A program made the translations under genes and the position numbers. A stretch of DNA of 64,000 nt from Vallitaleaceae bacterium 9-2 (GTDB lineage Bacteria; Bacillota; Clostridia; Lachnospirales; Vallitaleaceae). The stretch is taken from contig CP121691.1 in NCBI GenBank assembly GCA_038396585.1, positions 1-64,000 on the forward strand. The letters are read 5' to 3'. The notes beneath the pieces were generated by a model. It was not told the DNA's origin and made no database searches. It was given only the letters and a program-made list of their open reading frames with translations. Positions 1 through 11,655 of the stretch are shown here, piece by piece (the stretch's first letter is position 1; each line of letters begins with the position of its first letter).

Positions 1-1359
1 TTGGCTCAAAACATCATAGAAAACTGGGGGAAGGTCCAAGATTTATTACGTTATGAATCGGATATTTCTAAAGTCTCATATATCGCATTCTTAAAAAATC
101 TAAAACCTCTACGCATTGAGGATGATACGATCATCATTCAAGCCGAAGATAAAATTGTCATTGATATTATTGAAAAAAAATATCTAAAAACCATTCTCAT
201 CGCAATTAGTGAGACCATGAATGAATCTTATGACGTTCGATTTGTCCTAGAAGATTCCGTTGTTGAAGATGATTCTTCACGTAAGCATGCAGAAAAAAAA
301 CCAGTTCCTTCTATAACAACAAGCGATAGTAACTTAAATACGCGCTACACATTTGAAACCTTCGTTGTAGGAAATAACAATAAATTTGCCAACGCTGCCG
401 CCTTAGCTGTTGCGGAAGCACCTGCCGAAGCATACAACCCCCTCTTTATATATGGAGGTGTTGGACTTGGTAAAACCCATCTCATGCATTCGATTGCGCA
501 TTTCATTTTAAATGAATCGCCAGATACCAAGGTCTTATACGTTTCATCTGAAAAATTTACCAATGAACTCATTAATTCAATCCGTGCCGATAAGAATGAA
601 GCTTTTCGTCAAAAATATCGAAACATTGATGTATTGCTCGTCGACGATATACAGTTTATTGCAGGAAAAGAACGAACCCAAGAAGAATTTTTCCATACCT
701 TTAATACTCTATATGAAGCTAAAAAACAAATTATTATTTCTTCAGATCGTCCACCTAAAGAGATTGAAACCCTAGAGGAACGCTTACGATCACGCTTTGA
801 ATGGGGCCTAATTGCTGATATTCAAGCCCCTGATTTTGAAACACGTATGGCGATCTTAAAAAATAAAGCTGAACTTGAAAGCTTAGATTTAGATGATGAA
901 GTCCTTCAATATGTTGCTGCCAACATCAAATCCAATATCCGTGAGCTGGAAGGCGCTGTTACAAAAATCGTTGCCTATTCTCGCTTAGTACAACTAGGCT
1001 ATGAAAAAATAACCAAACAAATTGCAGAAGACGCACTTAAGGATCTTATAGCACCACAAGAAGATAATATTGTTACACCCGAATTGATTTTAGAAGTCGT
1101 GGCAGAACACTATAATATTAGTCACTCAGATATTGTCAGCAAAAAAAGACCGCGTGAAATCGCCTATCCAAGGCAAATCGTGATGTATTTGTGCCGTAAA
1201 TTAACCGATGCCTCTTTACCACGTATTGGAGAAATCCTTGGAAAACGAGATCACACCACTGTTTTGCACGGCTACGAAAAGATTAACCAAGATATTAAAA
1301 AAGATGCCACACTAAAAAATTCAATTGATATATTGACTAAAAAAATCGTTGGCAAATAG
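1..1359 (+). CDS. dnaA: Chromosomal replication initiator protein DnaA
   Basis: DnaA is the AAA+ ATPase that binds DnaA boxes and melts oriC. The 452-residue product has the usual length. An N-terminal helicase-loading domain (about 1-75) is followed by a short variable linker, the AAA+ core with Walker A GGVGLGKTH at 152-160 and Walker B-like LLVDDIQF near 212-219, and the C-terminal box-binding helix-turn-helix with RDHTT at 416-420. It starts with TTG at base 1 of the window, so its promoter and ribosome binding site lie outside. It precedes dnaN, the usual order at bacterial origins. The start is supported by N-terminal alignment (ENWGKV matches the family start), although a slightly earlier start cannot be excluded. 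Confidence 0.98.
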   Translation: MAQNIIENWGKVQDLLRYESDISKVSYIAFLKNLKPLRIEDDTIIIQAEDKIVIDIIEKKYLKTILIAISETMNESYDVRFVLEDSVVEDDSSRKHAEKKPVPSITTSDSNLNTRYTFETFVVGNNNKFANAAALAVAEAPAEAYNPLFIYGGVGLGKTHLMHSIAHFILNESPDTKVLYVSSEKFTNELINSIRADKNEAFRQKYRNIDVLLVDDIQFIAGKERTQEEFFHTFNTLYEAKKQIIISSDRPPKEIETLEERLRSRFEWGLIADIQAPDFETRMAILKNKAELESLDLDDEVLQYVAANIKSNIRELEGAVTKIVAYSRLVQLGYEKITKQIAEDALKDLIAPQEDNIVTPELILEVVAEHYNISHSDIVSKKRPREIAYPRQIVMYLCRKLTDASLPRIGEILGKRDHTTVLHGYEKINQDIKKDATLKNSIDILTKKIVGK

Positions 1360-1606
1360 CTGTGGATATCTATAGAATTTTCATGTGGTCAATTAAAATC
1401 GACTTGTGGATAGATTTTTCTGCAAAAAAAGACCTGTTAACTGTTTATAACAACTTTTTCTTTCGTCAACATGTTTATACTTGATGAAAAAAGCTTTAGT
1501 CATCATTGGTTTGACTACTTATTCACAAATTAACAGTGCCTATTATTATCATTACTAAAAAAATATTTATTTATATTATTGTTTTTACGCGAAAGGAGTT
1601 ATTCAC
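1360..1606. other. Probable oriC region (DnaA boxes plus AT-rich stretch)
   Basis: This dnaA-dnaN spacer holds two exact TTATTCACA boxes at 1519-1527 and 1599-1607. The second overlaps the dnaN start codon. Near-consensus inverse boxes are TGTGGATAT at 1361-1369, TGTGGATAG at 1405-1413 and TGTTTATAA at 1442-1450. A very AT-rich tract (about 1536-1586) lies between the two exact boxes and could be the unwinding element. Clustered DnaA boxes between dnaA and dnaN are the standard Firmicute oriC arrangement. Part of the origin may also lie upstream of dnaA, outside the window. Confidence 0.75.
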
Positions 1607-2710
1607 ATGCATATCATTTGTCAAAAGAATGATTTACTTAATGGAGTTAATACTGTTTTAAAAGCAGTATCAACAAGAACAACATTGCCTATTCTTCAAT
1701 GTATCTTATTGGACGCTCATGAAGATGACTTTAAACTTATAGGTAATGATCTTGAACTTGGAATTGAACATAGAACAAAAGCAACCATTGTAAAGCCTGG
1801 AAATATAGCCGTTGATTCAAAAATGTTTTCTGAAATTATTCGAAAACTACCGGATAGTGATGTTGAAATCACTGTCGATGAACATCAACTTATGACCATT
1901 AAATGTGAAAAATCTGTTTTTAATATTTCAACACAACCAGGTTCTGAATTTATTCAGTTGCCACAAGTAACGAAAACTAAACCACTTTTGATATCACAAA
2001 ATGTGTTAAGGAATATGATTCATCAAACGATTTTCTCAATAGCTGTTGAAGAAATCCGTCCCATACTCACGGGCGAATTGTTTGAGATAAAAGATAATTT
2101 TCTGAATATTGTGTCAGTTGATGGATATCGAATTTCAATACGACAAACTGAATTAAGTGAAAATTTTGAAAATTTATCTGTTGTTATTCCAGGTAAGACT
2201 TTATCGGAGATTCAAAAAATATTCTCAACGGAAGAAGACAGCGAAGTTGCCATATATTTTACCGATAAGCATATTTTATTTGAACTCAATGAAACGATTA
2301 TTGTGTCCCGACTTCTTGAAGGGGATTTTCCAAAGTATGATCAGATTTTTTCATCGGATTATGAAACCTTGATTAAGGTGGACCGTAAAAACTTACTTCA
2401 AAGTATTGATCGTGCAGCGTTGATGGCACGTGATAGTAAGAAGAATCCGATTAAATTCCAAATTGAAGACGATACCCTTTCTATTACTTCGAATACGGAT
2501 TTAGGAAAGGTACATGAAGAGATTGACATTGATCGAGAAGGAAACACATTAAATATTGCCTTTAACCCTAAGTATCTTATTGATGCACTTAAAGTCATTG
2601 AAAATGAAGTTGTTGAATTGACATTTACATCTGCATTAAATCCATGTATTATTAAAAACTCAACGGATGAATCCTTTAAGTATCTGATTTTACCGATTCG
2701 CTTGAGTTAA
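1607..2710 (+). CDS. dnaN: DNA polymerase III subunit beta (sliding clamp)
   Basis: DnaN forms the ring clamp that tethers DNA polymerase III and other partners to DNA. The 367-residue length is normal for three clamp folds of about 120 residues each. The N-terminal segment with STRTTLPIL (about 22-30) and the C-terminal YLILPIRLS ending are hallmark beta-clamp sequences. A strong AAAGGAG site at 1592-1598 sits eight bases before the ATG, and a perfect DnaA box overlaps the start codon, so initiator binding could influence its expression. It lies downstream of dnaA and upstream of yaaA and recF, the conserved order. Confidence 0.98.
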   Translation: MHIICQKNDLLNGVNTVLKAVSTRTTLPILQCILLDAHEDDFKLIGNDLELGIEHRTKATIVKPGNIAVDSKMFSEIIRKLPDSDVEITVDEHQLMTIKCEKSVFNISTQPGSEFIQLPQVTKTKPLLISQNVLRNMIHQTIFSIAVEEIRPILTGELFEIKDNFLNIVSVDGYRISIRQTELSENFENLSVVIPGKTLSEIQKIFSTEEDSEVAIYFTDKHILFELNETIIVSRLLEGDFPKYDQIFSSDYETLIKVDRKNLLQSIDRAALMARDSKKNPIKFQIEDDTLSITSNTDLGKVHEEIDIDREGNTLNIAFNPKYLIDALKVIENEVVELTFTSALNPCIIKNSTDESFKYLILPIRLS

Positions 2711-2715
2711 TTATA

Positions 2716-2746
2716 TTGACCATGAATTGACAAAGAGTGGTATAAT
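2716..2746 (+). promoter_or_regulatory. Probable promoter for yaaA-recF
   Basis: TTGACC at 2716-2721 and TATAAT at 2741-2746 are 19 bases apart. A TG one base upstream of the -10 (2738-2739) makes it an extended -10 element, which tolerates the long spacer. Confidence 0.55.
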
Positions 2747-2792
2747 GAATTGTTGTAAGTATTTTTGGTCAAGTTTAAGAGGAGACCACGTG

Positions 2793-3002
2793 ATGAAGGA
2801 AATAAAGATTGATCAGCCTTTTATTAAATTAGGACAAGTATTAAAATTAGCAGGTATTGCAGATTCAGGATCTTATGCTAAACTATTTATTAGTGACGGA
2901 TTAGTTCAAGTCAATGGAGAAGTGGATACACGTCGAGGTAGAAAAGTATATCCAGGAGATGTAATAACTTTTGAAGATCAAACCATAAAAATAGTAGACT
3001 GA
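2793..3002 (+). CDS. yaaA: S4-domain RNA-binding protein YaaA/RlbA
   Basis: This 69-residue protein is almost entirely one S4 RNA-binding fold, with IKLGQVLKLAG near the start and LVQVNGEVDTRRGRKV in the middle. Family members sit between dnaN and recF in many Firmicutes and are thought to act in ribosome-related RNA binding. I chose the ATG at 2793 because AGAGGAGA at 2778-2785 is correctly spaced and the S4 domain begins right after it. The frame stays open upstream to 2727, and the codon just before is a GTG. The stop lies 10 bases before recF, so the two are probably co-transcribed. Confidence 0.93.
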   Translation: MKEIKIDQPFIKLGQVLKLAGIADSGSYAKLFISDGLVQVNGEVDTRRGRKVYPGDVITFEDQTIKIVD

Positions 3003-3012
3003 TGGTGTTTAC

Positions 3013-4095
3013 ATGATAATTAAACGAATGCATCTGAAGAATTTTAGAAATTATGAGGAATGCTCAGTTGAGTTTGATGAAAAAATGAATATTATCCATG
3101 GCGATAACGCTCAAGGTAAAACCAACATCCTTGAGGCTATTTATGTGTGTGCAACGTCAAAATCCCATCGAACGAATGCATTTAAAGAAATGATTCAAAT
3201 GGGATTTGATGCTGCGCATATAACTCTTGATGTTGAAAAAGATGAGGAAATATTTACGATTGATGTGCATTTTCGAAAGTCGAATAAGAAACATATCGCC
3301 ATCAATAAATTGCCAATAAAAAAAATGGATGACCTTTTAGGTGTGGTTCATGTGATTATGTTCTCACCAGAGGATTTAAGTTTAATAAAAAGTGGACCCA
3401 AAGAGCGACGACGCTTTATTGATATTGAACTGAGTCAACTTGATGGCGTTTATTATAAATATTTGCATCAGTATCATCATTTACTTAAACAGCGCAATGC
3501 CTTATTAAAAAACTGTCAAAAAAACTATTCGCAAAGTTTAAAAGACCAGTTGGATATTTGGAATATACAGTTTATTGACATAGGTTCCAAAGTGATTGAT
3601 TATCGAGAAAAGTTCATATCGGACTTAAATATTATTTATCAAAAACGACATTATGATATATCCGGCAATAAAGAAAAAATGAATTTAGTTTATGAAAAAA
3701 ATACATCAATTGAGGAATTTGAAAGAAAAATCAGTGCATCGACACCAAGGGATATTCGCTTTGGTTCAACCACGGTTGGACCTCACCGCGACGATCTTTT
3801 GTTTGAACTTAATGGTGTTGATCTAAGAAAGTATGGTTCTCAAGGTCAGCAAAGAACAGCAGCACTGTCTTTAAAGTTATCCGAGATTGATTTAGTTGTT
3901 CAGCAAAAAAATATTCGACCGATTCTTTTATTAGATGATGTCTTATCAGAATTGGATGGGCATCGTCAGGTTTATTTGATGAATCATCTAAGTGATATAC
4001 AAACATTTATTACTTGTACAGGTGTCGAAGATTTTATTCAAAAAAATAATCACCATAAAAGCTTTTTTTATATCAAATCAGGAGAAATTGCATAA
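3013..4095 (+). CDS. recF: DNA replication and repair protein RecF
   Basis: RecF is an SMC-like ABC ATPase that loads RecA at single-strand gaps with RecO and RecR. The 360-residue product has Walker A GDNAQGKTN at about 30-38, the family sequence FRNYEE at 11-16, a signature-type SQGQQR region near 275 and Walker B LLLDDVLSELD near 303. It follows the S4-domain gene by 10 bases. The remB/yaaB gene found between recF and gyrB in many relatives is absent here: only 47 bases separate recF from gyrB, and they carry the gyrB promoter. Confidence 0.98.
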   Translation: MIIKRMHLKNFRNYEECSVEFDEKMNIIHGDNAQGKTNILEAIYVCATSKSHRTNAFKEMIQMGFDAAHITLDVEKDEEIFTIDVHFRKSNKKHIAINKLPIKKMDDLLGVVHVIMFSPEDLSLIKSGPKERRRFIDIELSQLDGVYYKYLHQYHHLLKQRNALLKNCQKNYSQSLKDQLDIWNIQFIDIGSKVIDYREKFISDLNIIYQKRHYDISGNKEKMNLVYEKNTSIEEFERKISASTPRDIRFGSTTVGPHRDDLLFELNGVDLRKYGSQGQQRTAALSLKLSEIDLVVQQKNIRPILLLDDVLSELDGHRQVYLMNHLSDIQTFITCTGVEDFIQKNNHHKSFFYIKSGEIA

Positions 4096-4116
4096 CAAAG
4101 TAGACTAAGCTATAAT
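4088..4116 (+). promoter_or_regulatory. Probable gyrB-gyrA promoter
   Basis: TTGCAT at 4088-4093 and TATAAT at 4111-4116 are separated by 17 bases. This is a near-consensus housekeeping promoter overlapping the recF stop and placed 26 bases before the gyrB start. Confidence 0.7.
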
Positions 4117-4121
4117 GGTAA

Positions 4122-6050
<1,929 letters not shown>

Positions 6051-6070
6051 TGATTTGGAGGTAGCAACGA

Positions 6071-8536
6071 ATGGATGAAAATCAACAAAGAGATCAGATT
6101 ATTTCCGTCGAGTTACAAGATGAGATGAAAAAATCATACATCGACTATGCAATGAGCGTTATTGCTTCAAGAGCATTGCCTGATGTACGCGATGGATTAA
6201 AACCTGTACAACGACGAATTTTATACTCAATGAGTGAGTTGAACTTATCTCCGGATAAACCTTTCCGTAAATCGGCGCGTATCGTCGGAGATACAATGGG
6301 TAAATATCACCCTCATGGTGACTCCTCAATATATGATGCTATGGTACGACTAGCCCAAGATTTTTCTATGCGGGAAATGTTGGTTGAAGGGCATGGAAAC
6401 TTTGGATCGGTTGATGGTGATAGTGCCGCAGCTATGCGTTATACGGAAGCTAGATTAAGTAAAATATCCATGGAAATGTTAGCTGATATCAATAAAGATA
6501 CGATTGACTATCGACCTAACTTTGATGAATCGTTAAAAGAACCGGTAGTTCTTCCGTCAAGATACCCAAACCTTTTGGTTAATGGGGCATCAGGTATTGC
6601 AGTTGGAATGGCAACAAATATTCCGCCACATAACTTGGAAGAAGTCATCGATGGTGTTGTCAAGATTATTGATAATCAAGTCAATGAAGACCGAGATACC
6701 GATATTGATGAATTGATTGATATTATCAAAGGACCGGATTTTCCAACCTTTGGTAATATCTTAGGTACGACGGGCATTACAGAAGCCTATCGCACAGGAC
6801 GAGGTATGGTTAAAGTCCGTGCAACAGTTGATATAGAGCCAATGAGTGCAACACGCCAGCGAATCATCGTGACCGAATTACCTTTCCAGGTCAATAAAGC
6901 ACGTTTGATTGAAAAAATAGCCGATTTGGTTAAAGAAAAACGGATTGAAGGTATCAGTGATTTACGTGATGAATCCGACCGACGCGGTATGCGCATGGTT
7001 ATTGAATTAAAGCGAGATGCCAATGCCAACGTTATCTTAAACAAACTTTATAAGCATACGCAATTACAAGATTCCTTTGGTATGAATATGCTTTCATTAG
7101 TCAATAACGAGCCCAAGATATTGAATTTAAAGCAAATGCTTGTATATTATTTGGATCATCAAAAAGATGTAGTAACACGACGTACAAAATATGAGTTAAA
7201 ACGTGCAGAAGATCGTGCACATATTTTAGAAGGTTTGATTAAAGCCTTAGACCACATTGATGAAGTTATCAAAATCATTCGTGCTTCAAATAGTACGCCG
7301 GATGCTAAGATTAACTTAATGGAACGTTTTGGTTTTTCAGAGGCTCAAGCTCAAGCAATTGTTGATATGCGTTTACGTGCACTTACTGGTTTGGAACGGG
7401 AAAAACTACAAAATGAATATCAGGAATTACTGGAATTAATACAAGAGTTAAAGGCTATTCTTGCAGATACCAAACGTCTTCTACAAGTTATTCGGGAAGA
7501 GTTGTTTGTGGTTCGTGCAAAATATGGAACGCCAAGACGGACAAAAATTACCTTTGATGATGGCGAAATTGATATTGAAGATTTGATCAAAGAAGAGATG
7601 ACGACCATTACAATGACCCATCTAGGATATATTAAACGTATGCCAATGGATACCTACCAAAGTCAAAATAGAGGTGGTAAAGGAAAAATTGGTGCAACTA
7701 TTCGTGAAGAAGATTTTATTGAACGTATCTTTATAACTTCAACACATCACTATATTTTATTCTTTACAGATCGAGGAAAAGTATATCGATTAAAGGCATA
7801 TGAGGTTCCAGAATCTAGCCGTACAGCCAGAGGAACAGCCATTGTCAATCTATTACAGATTGAATCAGGAGAAAATATTACTGCGGTTATTCCGCTCAAA
7901 GAATATTCAGAAGAACAATACCTTTTAATGGCAACCAAAGATGGAATGATTAAAAAATCGTCAATTATGGAATATGCCAATATTCGTGTCAGTGGTCTAC
8001 AGGCAATCAATTTACGAGATGATGATATTTTGATTGAAGTAAAACTTACGGATAATAATCAAGAAGTTCTTCTAGGAACAAAACTGGGTCAATGCATTCG
8101 ATTCTTTGAATCAGACGTTCGAGTGATTGGTCGAACATCTATCGGAGTTAAAGGTATTAACCTTAATCCTGAAGATGAAGTTATAGGTATGCAACTGATC
8201 TCCCAAGGACAGGACTTGCTGGTTGTTTCTGAAAAAGGATTAGGAAAACGTACACCAATGGATGAATTCAGTGTGCAAAATCGTGGTGGAAAAGGTGTTA
8301 AATTCTACAAGATAAATGCTAGGACCGGCAATGTTGTAGGGATGAAAGCTGTTAATGACGATAATGAAGTGATCTTAATTACGACAGAGGGTGTTGTTAT
8401 CTGCATTCGTGTACACGACATCAGTACCTTTGGACGTGTAACATCCGGAGTAAAGCTAATGGATCTAGATAAAGATGTCTATATAGCAAGCATTGCAAGA
8501 ATTAAAGAAATCAAGACCAAAATAGAAGAAGAATAA
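6071..8536 (+). CDS. gyrA: DNA gyrase subunit A
   Basis: GyrA carries the DNA breakage-reunion activity of gyrase. The 821-residue product has the catalytic tyrosine at 124 in RYTEA and the quinolone-determining segment [10 protein letters not shown], where the serine and aspartate positions linked to resistance are wild-type-like. The C-terminal beta-pinwheel carries QNRGGKG twice (about 535 and 733). The first copy is in the place of the GyrA box needed for supercoiling, which supports gyrase over ParC. A GGAGG site at 6057-6061 precedes the ATG, and a strong terminator follows at 8550. Confidence 0.98.
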   Translation: MDENQQRDQIISVELQDEMKKSYIDYAMSVIASRALPDVRDGLKPVQRRILYSMSELNLSPDKPFRKSARIVGDTMGKYHPHGDSSIYDAMVRLAQDFSMREMLVEGHGNFGSVDGDSAAAMRYTEARLSKISMEMLADINKDTIDYRPNFDESLKEPVVLPSRYPNLLVNGASGIAVGMATNIPPHNLEEVIDGVVKIIDNQVNEDRDTDIDELIDIIKGPDFPTFGNILGTTGITEAYRTGRGMVKVRATVDIEPMSATRQRIIVTELPFQVNKARLIEKIADLVKEKRIEGISDLRDESDRRGMRMVIELKRDANANVILNKLYKHTQLQDSFGMNMLSLVNNEPKILNLKQMLVYYLDHQKDVVTRRTKYELKRAEDRAHILEGLIKALDHIDEVIKIIRASNSTPDAKINLMERFGFSEAQAQAIVDMRLRALTGLEREKLQNEYQELLELIQELKAILADTKRLLQVIREELFVVRAKYGTPRRTKITFDDGEIDIEDLIKEEMTTITMTHLGYIKRMPMDTYQSQNRGGKGKIGATIREEDFIERIFITSTHHYILFFTDRGKVYRLKAYEVPESSRTARGTAIVNLLQIESGENITAVIPLKEYSEEQYLLMATKDGMIKKSSIMEYANIRVSGLQAINLRDDDILIEVKLTDNNQEVLLGTKLGQCIRFFESDVRVIGRTSIGVKGINLNPEDEVIGMQLISQGQDLLVVSEKGLGKRTPMDEFSVQNRGGKGVKFYKINARTGNVVGMKAVNDDNEVILITTEGVVICIRVHDISTFGRVTSGVKLMDLDKDVYIASIARIKEIKTKIEEE

Positions 8537-8549
8537 AAGAACATTATGC

Positions 8550-8583
8550 AAAACGAGTCGCCACTAGTGGTGACTCGTTTTCT
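8550..8583 (+). terminator. Rho-independent terminator after gyrA
   Basis: AAACGAGTC at 8551-8559 pairs with GACTCGTTT at 8572-8580, and CCACTAGTGG between them is itself self-complementary. A short T-run follows. It closes the gyrBA transcript. Confidence 0.85.
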
Positions 8584-8618
8584 GTAATATGTTTGTAATA
8601 GGAAACATAGGGATAATT

Positions 8619-8627
8619 TGTTATAAT
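8619..8627 (+). promoter_or_regulatory. Extended -10 promoter for the CAP-SLH gene
   Basis: TG at 8619-8620, one base, then TATAAT at 8622-8627 form an extended -10. No good -35 is present at normal spacing. It lies 40 bases before the chosen start. Confidence 0.55.
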
Positions 8628-8666
8628 AGTAATGCAATGCAAATATTTGTTTAGGAAAGAATGGTT

Positions 8667-10070
8667 ATGAAAAAAAAGAATATAAAACAACAGATAATTT
8701 CATATGTACTTATATTTTTTATTTTTATGATATGTAATATAAGTGCAGTCAGCACCGTTTCGGCTCGAGAAATAGGTACCTTTGGTTTTACCGATGATGA
8801 AATCAATCGAACAATTAATCAGATCAATAGTGTAAGGGCAATCTATGACTTACCTTCTTTGTCGTATAATCAATCATTAAATAAAACGGCAGAAACGCAC
8901 AATCGCTATATGGAATTTAATAATAGCTTTTCATCGATTGAAGAAAGCGGAAAAACATATTTTCGCGGAAGATATCCTTGGGATCGAACGACTTTTAACA
9001 ACTATCGAAAGGCATATGTCTTTGAACTATTAAACAATAACATATCAAATTATACCAGTGGATTAAACCAACTCATGCAAAACCCATATGCCAGATATGG
9101 AATTTTAGATCCCCTTTATGAAGATTTGGGAATGAATATTTATAAAGGTTACGCAACATATCTACTTGGAGGAAAATCACGAAGTGATCAATATGAAGTG
9201 GTTTATCCATATAATCAGCAAACGGATGTGGGAACGATTTTTACCAATAAGTACATTTTGAATCCCTATGCGGATTTAAAGATGAATGCGTTTGTCGGAA
9301 TTCCTATCACCTATACTTACTATGAAGAAAAAGGGATTATTGAACGATTTAATAATTTAAAAGTAAGTGTAACCAACATTTCAACAGGCAAAGAAATCGA
9401 AACACATATCGTAACATCAGATCAAGATCGAAATATTAACAATACAATTATGATTTTGCCATTAAAAGCCTATGATTATGGAACAACATATCAAATCAAA
9501 ATTACAGGAACAATGATTTTTGATCGAATGGTAGAAATTAATGGTGTAACAACAAATCGTAAGGCTATTAATTATACATCAACATTTACAACAGCATCCA
9601 GCACATATACGATTAATCAGCAAGCCTATATCACACGAGCTCAATTTGTCGAAGAATTAATTAAGGCAAGTTCTATTCCGGTGCAAGAATCTTTAGAAAT
9701 CATTTTTTCAGACATAAATGTAAATTCACCTAATTATAAGTATATATATACAGCATATGTCAATAATATCATCTTAGGATATGAAAATAACATGTATCGA
9801 CCGGGCGCAAATATTAATCGAGAACAAGTATATACAATATTAATTCGTACATATGAAAAAGAATATGGAGAAATTGAATTATCATCAGTGGATCGGTTCT
9901 TACGTTTCACAGACAAAGAAAAAATTAATACATATGCATTGGAATCTATGTATAAAGCAAAAAAAATAGGACTAATTACAGATAATGCATATCAGTTTAA
10001 CCCATCGTCATATATAACGACATTAGAGTTTAACAATATTATGGATCAATATAAAAAAATTATTAAATAA
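8667..10070 (+). CDS. Secreted CAP-domain protein with C-terminal SLH repeats
   Basis: This is an exported protein of 467 residues. A signal peptide spans about 1-33, with a hydrophobic core and likely cleavage after VSA. A CAP/SCP-like region follows (about 40-185), containing TAETHNRYMEF, which resembles the conserved histidine segment of that family. A beta-rich middle and S-layer homology repeats lie from about 315 to the end, with ITRAQFVEEL, IILGYENNMYRPGANINREQ and FNPSSYITTLEF. SLH repeats anchor proteins to secondary wall polymers, so the protein probably sits on the cell wall. I preferred the ATG at 8667 because AGGAAAG at 8653-8659 is too close to the alternative ATG at 8661. It forms a single-gene unit. 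The function of the CAP domain is not predictable here. Confidence 0.82.
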   Translation: MKKKNIKQQIISYVLIFFIFMICNISAVSTVSAREIGTFGFTDDEINRTINQINSVRAIYDLPSLSYNQSLNKTAETHNRYMEFNNSFSSIEESGKTYFRGRYPWDRTTFNNYRKAYVFELLNNNISNYTSGLNQLMQNPYARYGILDPLYEDLGMNIYKGYATYLLGGKSRSDQYEVVYPYNQQTDVGTIFTNKYILNPYADLKMNAFVGIPITYTYYEEKGIIERFNNLKVSVTNISTGKEIETHIVTSDQDRNINNTIMILPLKAYDYGTTYQIKITGTMIFDRMVEINGVTTNRKAINYTSTFTTASSTYTINQQAYITRAQFVEELIKASSIPVQESLEIIFSDINVNSPNYKYIYTAYVNNIILGYENNMYRPGANINREQVYTILIRTYEKEYGEIELSSVDRFLRFTDKEKINTYALESMYKAKKIGLITDNAYQFNPSSYITTLEFNNIMDQYKKIIK

Positions 10071-10091
10071 AATCTATATGGAGGTCACTGA

Positions 10092-10994
10092 ATGCACAAT
10101 GCTATGCACCATTCAGATTTACGAATTATCGAACTATCAGAAGTAACAGCAAAAGTTAAATCAATGATTTTATCAGCCAACTATAATTTAGGCGAAGATA
10201 TTAAAGCCAAGCTTAATGATGCTATAAAAACTGAAGAATCGGAGACAGGGATTAATATTTTAAATCAATTGCTTGAAAATGCACAAATAGCTGCAAATAA
10301 AAAAATGCCTATTTGTCAGGATACAGGTATCGCTGTTTTTTTTCTAGAAATCGGTGAAGACATACATTTTCACAATGATTTAGCAATAGAAAAAATGCAG
10401 CCTTTACAAAGTGGAATTGAGCAGGCAATCAATGAAGGCGTACGCCAAGGCTATACCGATGGATATTTGCGAAAATCCATTGTAAAAGATCCATTTGATC
10501 GCGTGAATACAGGAGATAATACTCCAGCGGTGATTCATTATAATATCGTTCCCGGACGGCAATTAAAAATTTATTTTTCACCTAAAGGTATTGGCAGTGA
10601 AAACATGAGCCGTATTTATATGCTAAAACCTTCCGAGGGCATGGAAGGTGTAAAAAGAGTTGTTCTTGAAACAATCGAAGCTGCCGGTCCTAATCCATGT
10701 CCGCCAATTATTGTTGGTGTTGGTGTTGGAGGATCCTTTGAAAAGGCCGCAATCTTAGCAAAAAAATCCTTGCTTCGTCCAATTAATCAAACATCAGAAG
10801 ATGAAGTGATTGCTAGACTTGAACGGGATATATTAAATGCAGCGAATGATTTAGGCATTGGACCACAAGGTTTTGGAGGTAGGACAACAGCCCTTAGTGT
10901 GAATATATTGACATATCCTACACATATCGCCGGATTACCAGTTGCAGTTAATATGAGCTGCCATGCAACAAGGCATGCAGAGATTGTCATATAA
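10092..10994 (+). CDS. fumA: Fumarate hydratase class I, alpha subunit
   Basis: This is the Fe-S cluster-bearing subunit of a two-subunit class I fumarase or the closely related L-tartrate dehydratase. The 300-residue product matches the N-terminal half of the large one-chain enzymes. Cysteines at 75 (PICQDTG), 203 (GPNPCPP) and 290 (NMSCHA) are the three expected 4Fe-4S ligands. Such clusters are oxygen-sensitive, which fits an anaerobe. An AGGTC-type site at 10081 precedes the ATG. The beta subunit follows after 20 bases, so the pair is an operon. Fumarase is favoured over tartrate dehydratase because of the housekeeping context, but the sequence alone does not settle it. Confidence 0.93.
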   Translation: MHNAMHHSDLRIIELSEVTAKVKSMILSANYNLGEDIKAKLNDAIKTEESETGINILNQLLENAQIAANKKMPICQDTGIAVFFLEIGEDIHFHNDLAIEKMQPLQSGIEQAINEGVRQGYTDGYLRKSIVKDPFDRVNTGDNTPAVIHYNIVPGRQLKIYFSPKGIGSENMSRIYMLKPSEGMEGVKRVVLETIEAAGPNPCPPIIVGVGVGGSFEKAAILAKKSLLRPINQTSEDEVIARLERDILNAANDLGIGPQGFGGRTTALSVNILTYPTHIAGLPVAVNMSCHATRHAEIVI

Positions 10995-11014
10995 TTTTAA
11001 GAGGAGACGAGATA

Positions 11015-11563
11015 ATGATTCGAATTCAAACCCCATTAACAAAAGAAATAGTTGAACAACTTAAGTGTGGTGATCAAGTCTTACTTACAGGAACATTATA
11101 TACATCAAGGGATGCAGGGCATAAGCGGATGATAGAACAAATAAAAAACAATCAGCCGTTGCCATTTCCAATTCAAGAAAGTATTTTGTACTATGTGGGT
11201 CCGGCACCGGCGCGTGAAGGTGAAGTAATTGGTTCAGCAGGACCGACAACAAGCTATCGAATGGATGAATTTACGCCGACACTTTTAGAACTTGGATTGA
11301 GAGGAATGATTGGAAAAGGAAACCGCAATCAAGACGTTGTTGATTCAATGATTAAAAATAAAGCAATATATTTTGGAGCTGTTGGTGGAGCCGCAGCACT
11401 CTTAGCAAATTGTATAAAAAAATCAGAAGTTATCGCTTATGAAGATTTAGGACCAGAAGCATTAAGAAAATTATATGTTGAAGATTTTCCAGTGACAGTA
11501 GTCATTGATTCTAAAGGCGATAATTTATATAAGATAGCAAAAGAAAAGTACGTGAGAAAATAA
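11015..11563 (+). CDS. fumB: Fumarate hydratase class I, beta subunit
   Basis: This is the partner of the preceding alpha subunit. The 182-residue length is typical of the beta chain, which corresponds to the C-terminal domain of one-chain class I fumarases. TSRDAGHKRM near 30-39 and the GPTTSYRMDEFTP segment near 76-88 are conserved in the family and contribute to the active site. An AAGAGGAGA site ahead of the ATG at 11015 is well placed. The pair would interconvert fumarate and malate in the cytosol. A tartrate dehydratase assignment remains possible. Confidence 0.93.
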   Translation: MIRIQTPLTKEIVEQLKCGDQVLLTGTLYTSRDAGHKRMIEQIKNNQPLPFPIQESILYYVGPAPAREGEVIGSAGPTTSYRMDEFTPTLLELGLRGMIGKGNRNQDVVDSMIKNKAIYFGAVGGAAALLANCIKKSEVIAYEDLGPEALRKLYVEDFPVTVVIDSKGDNLYKIAKEKYVRK

Positions 11564-11596
11564 AATTATATGTCATTACATAATGACATATAATTT
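11563..11596 (+). terminator. AT-rich hairpin after fumB, possible terminator
   Basis: A nearly perfect AT-rich inverted repeat begins at the fumB stop codon, with arms ATTATATGTCATTA and TAATGACATATAAT around a very short loop. No clean T-run follows, so terminator activity is uncertain. It could instead be an mRNA 3' stabilising hairpin. Confidence 0.45.
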
Positions 11597-11655
11597 GAAA
11601 ACAATGTTGTAATTCAAAAATATATATACTATAATAAATTTAGATTGGAGTTTAC

